Below, piece by piece: positions 62,501-64,000 of a DNA stretch of 64,000 nucleotides; the stretch's first letter is position 1, and the number at the start of each line of letters is the position of its first letter. Below the pieces are notes generated by a model. That model saw only the letters and a list, made by a program, of their open reading frames with translations. It was not told the origin of the DNA and did no database searches. This stretch comes from Rickettsiales bacterium (GTDB lineage: Bacteria; Bacteroidota; Bacteroidia; Cytophagales; Cyclobacteriaceae): NCBI GenBank assembly GCA_002729235.1, contig PBTY01000040.1:16231-80230 (forward strand). The letters are read 5' to 3'. The translations under genes were made by a program, and so were the position numbers.

Positions 62501-63949
62501 TTATTTTTTGAATACCATATATCCTGTTAGTCCCAACATAATCACGATGAAAATATTAGTGAGAATGGTCATCCAGGAGCCATCATTAAGACCAGATAGC
62601 GTATTGTCCTTAAATTCAACTCCATCATAAAACGAGCCCATGTCATTTGACAGGATGTATTCATTTTTACGACTTGCACCACTTACCACGAGTGTCTGAT
62701 TGGATCTTAGTGTATCGTATTTATCTTCCTCCGGATTGAAAAAGATCCACTGGAAGTAATTACCTAATTTATAGGAGCCAGGCTCGTTAGGTATTCCATA
62801 ATAATTAAAACTCTTGGTTCCAGTGACTCTTCCGGAAGATCTTGTGATGTCCTGTTTCACATTAGGGGCATAAAAATCAAAAGCATCAGTGGTTGGTAAG
62901 CTTGGTTCTTCCATGGCACTAATGTTTCCCTCACCAATGATATTGAATGAGTAATTAAAGCTCTCACCGGTTTTTAACTCCAGGCTATTGATTTTTTCAG
63001 CTAGTCTATAATCACCAACTGCTACTCTCTCCTTCAGTGGGTGAGGAGGTAACTCTTTTACTTTTACTGTTTTTGGTTTGGAGTAGAATGTTTCATAATC
63101 CTCCATTCTGTTTCGTCCAAAGAAGGAAGGGTTTTTTGCTACTTTATATTTAATGAGCTTTAGTCCAACCGAAGGGAAAGAGATTTCATCCAGGTTTAAT
63201 GGATAGAATGCAGCTTGATAGATCTTGTATTGGGTATATGCCCTGTTGTTAATAGTTACAGGCTGTCCATTGATGTTGTCAATATTGAAATTTTCCTCCC
63301 AACAACTGGCTGGCTTGATCTCTTTTACAATATCAGTGATTTGCTTGCCCAGATCATAGAATCTCATGTCTGCACGATTCGATTCTGCAACGTAGAATGC
63401 AAGTGTCGTAGTAAATCCTTCGCCTACGTAGACTTCAGGTTTATCGGTGGTTAGTGCCAAGAACGCATCGGCTTCCACATCAATGAACTCGGTTGGTTCC
63501 GATTCTCTTTTTCTGAACATATCAAAAGGATCGCCAAACGGATCATTGGATCGCCTTTGCTGTTGCTGCTTGGCTTCTCCCACTTTGATGGTAAATGAAC
63601 TTACCGAAATTTGTTCTCCATTCACTTCCATTGAGAACCCAGGTACGTTGAAGTTGCCCTCTCGTGTTGGTTGATAATTTTGAGTAATGCTTTGAGAGGA
63701 AGTCATCTTTCCGTTGATGAAGCTGGTAGACGATGAAGAAGATGTACCCCTCTTCACAAATCCCTCAATGTCAGGAAATGGACTGTAGTTTTTTAAGCGC
63801 TCGTTTTCTACTGTAAGAGTCATCTTAAAGTACTGGTTGACAGCCACATCAGTAGTACCAATTTCTATTTTCTTATCCTGTGCAAATAGGTTGCTGATTA
63901 AAACTAGAATGAAAAAACAACCTAACCCGAAATCCCTCGTATTTATCAT
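62501..63949 (-). CDS. batD: BatD family protein
   Basis: EIGTTDVAVNQYFKMTLTVEN; ERLKNYSPFPDIEGFVKRGTSSSSSTSFINGKMTSSQSITQNYQPTREGNFNVPGF; C-terminal TM. ORF track start is 63982. Confidence 0.85.
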   Translation of the reverse strand: MINTRDFGLGCFFILVLISNLFAQDKKIEIGTTDVAVNQYFKMTLTVENERLKNYSPFPDIEGFVKRGTSSSSSTSFINGKMTSSQSITQNYQPTREGNFNVPGFSMEVNGEQISVSSFTIKVGEAKQQQQRRSNDPFGDPFDMFRKRESEPTEFIDVEADAFLALTTDKPEVYVGEGFTTTLAFYVAESNRADMRFYDLGKQITDIVKEIKPASCWEENFNIDNINGQPVTINNRAYTQYKIYQAAFYPLNLDEISFPSVGLKLIKYKVAKNPSFFGRNRMEDYETFYSKPKTVKVKELPPHPLKERVAVGDYRLAEKINSLELKTGESFNYSFNIIGEGNISAMEEPSLPTTDAFDFYAPNVKQDITRSSGRVTGTKSFNYYGIPNEPGSYKLGNYFQWIFFNPEEDKYDTLRSNQTLVVSGASRKNEYILSNDMGSFYDGVEFKDNTLSGLNDGSWMTILTNIFIVIMLGLTGYMVFKK

Positions 63950-64000
63950 ATAGTTAAAATGAAAACGATTGCAATTTGTCAATCAAACATTAGCTTCAAA

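Overview
Chromosomal window from a Bacteroidota (probably Cytophagales-like) bacterium; lineage is inferred from T9SS sorting domains, PorP/SprF, SprB repeats and DUF5777. The housekeeping flanks are murF (5' partial), a DUF5777/YceI/cytochrome-like operon, an ECF sigma/anti-sigma pair, lacZ-type GH2, MFS, hemolysin III, SiaC-like, an FAD oxidoreductase, two EF-hand proteins, NifU-like, LytS/LytTR, DAACS symporter, aroC and batD. The most notable element is a ~30.4 kb co-directional, almost gapless gene train at ~8.9-39.3 kb. It encodes an FN3 protein, a 3317-aa PKD/Ig protein with a T9SS type A tail, an M43 metalloprotease, a 2055-aa PKD protein with a gliding-motility-type C-terminus, a PorP/SprF protein with a coiled-coil and SPOR-like extension, a beta-barrel-like protein, a PQQ-like propeller, a 1715-aa giant and a HEAT-repeat protein. 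It looks like one T9SS-dependent cell-surface assembly or secretion unit and is the best candidate for an undescribed system. Three other genes carry single-base lesions: a frameshift near 4.3 kb, a frameshift near 40.74 kb and an in-frame TAG at 54,528. A decayed copy of the HEAT gene 3' end lies ~1 kb downstream of the intact gene, past an orphan ORF. No tRNA, rRNA, CRISPR array or transposase was recognised.
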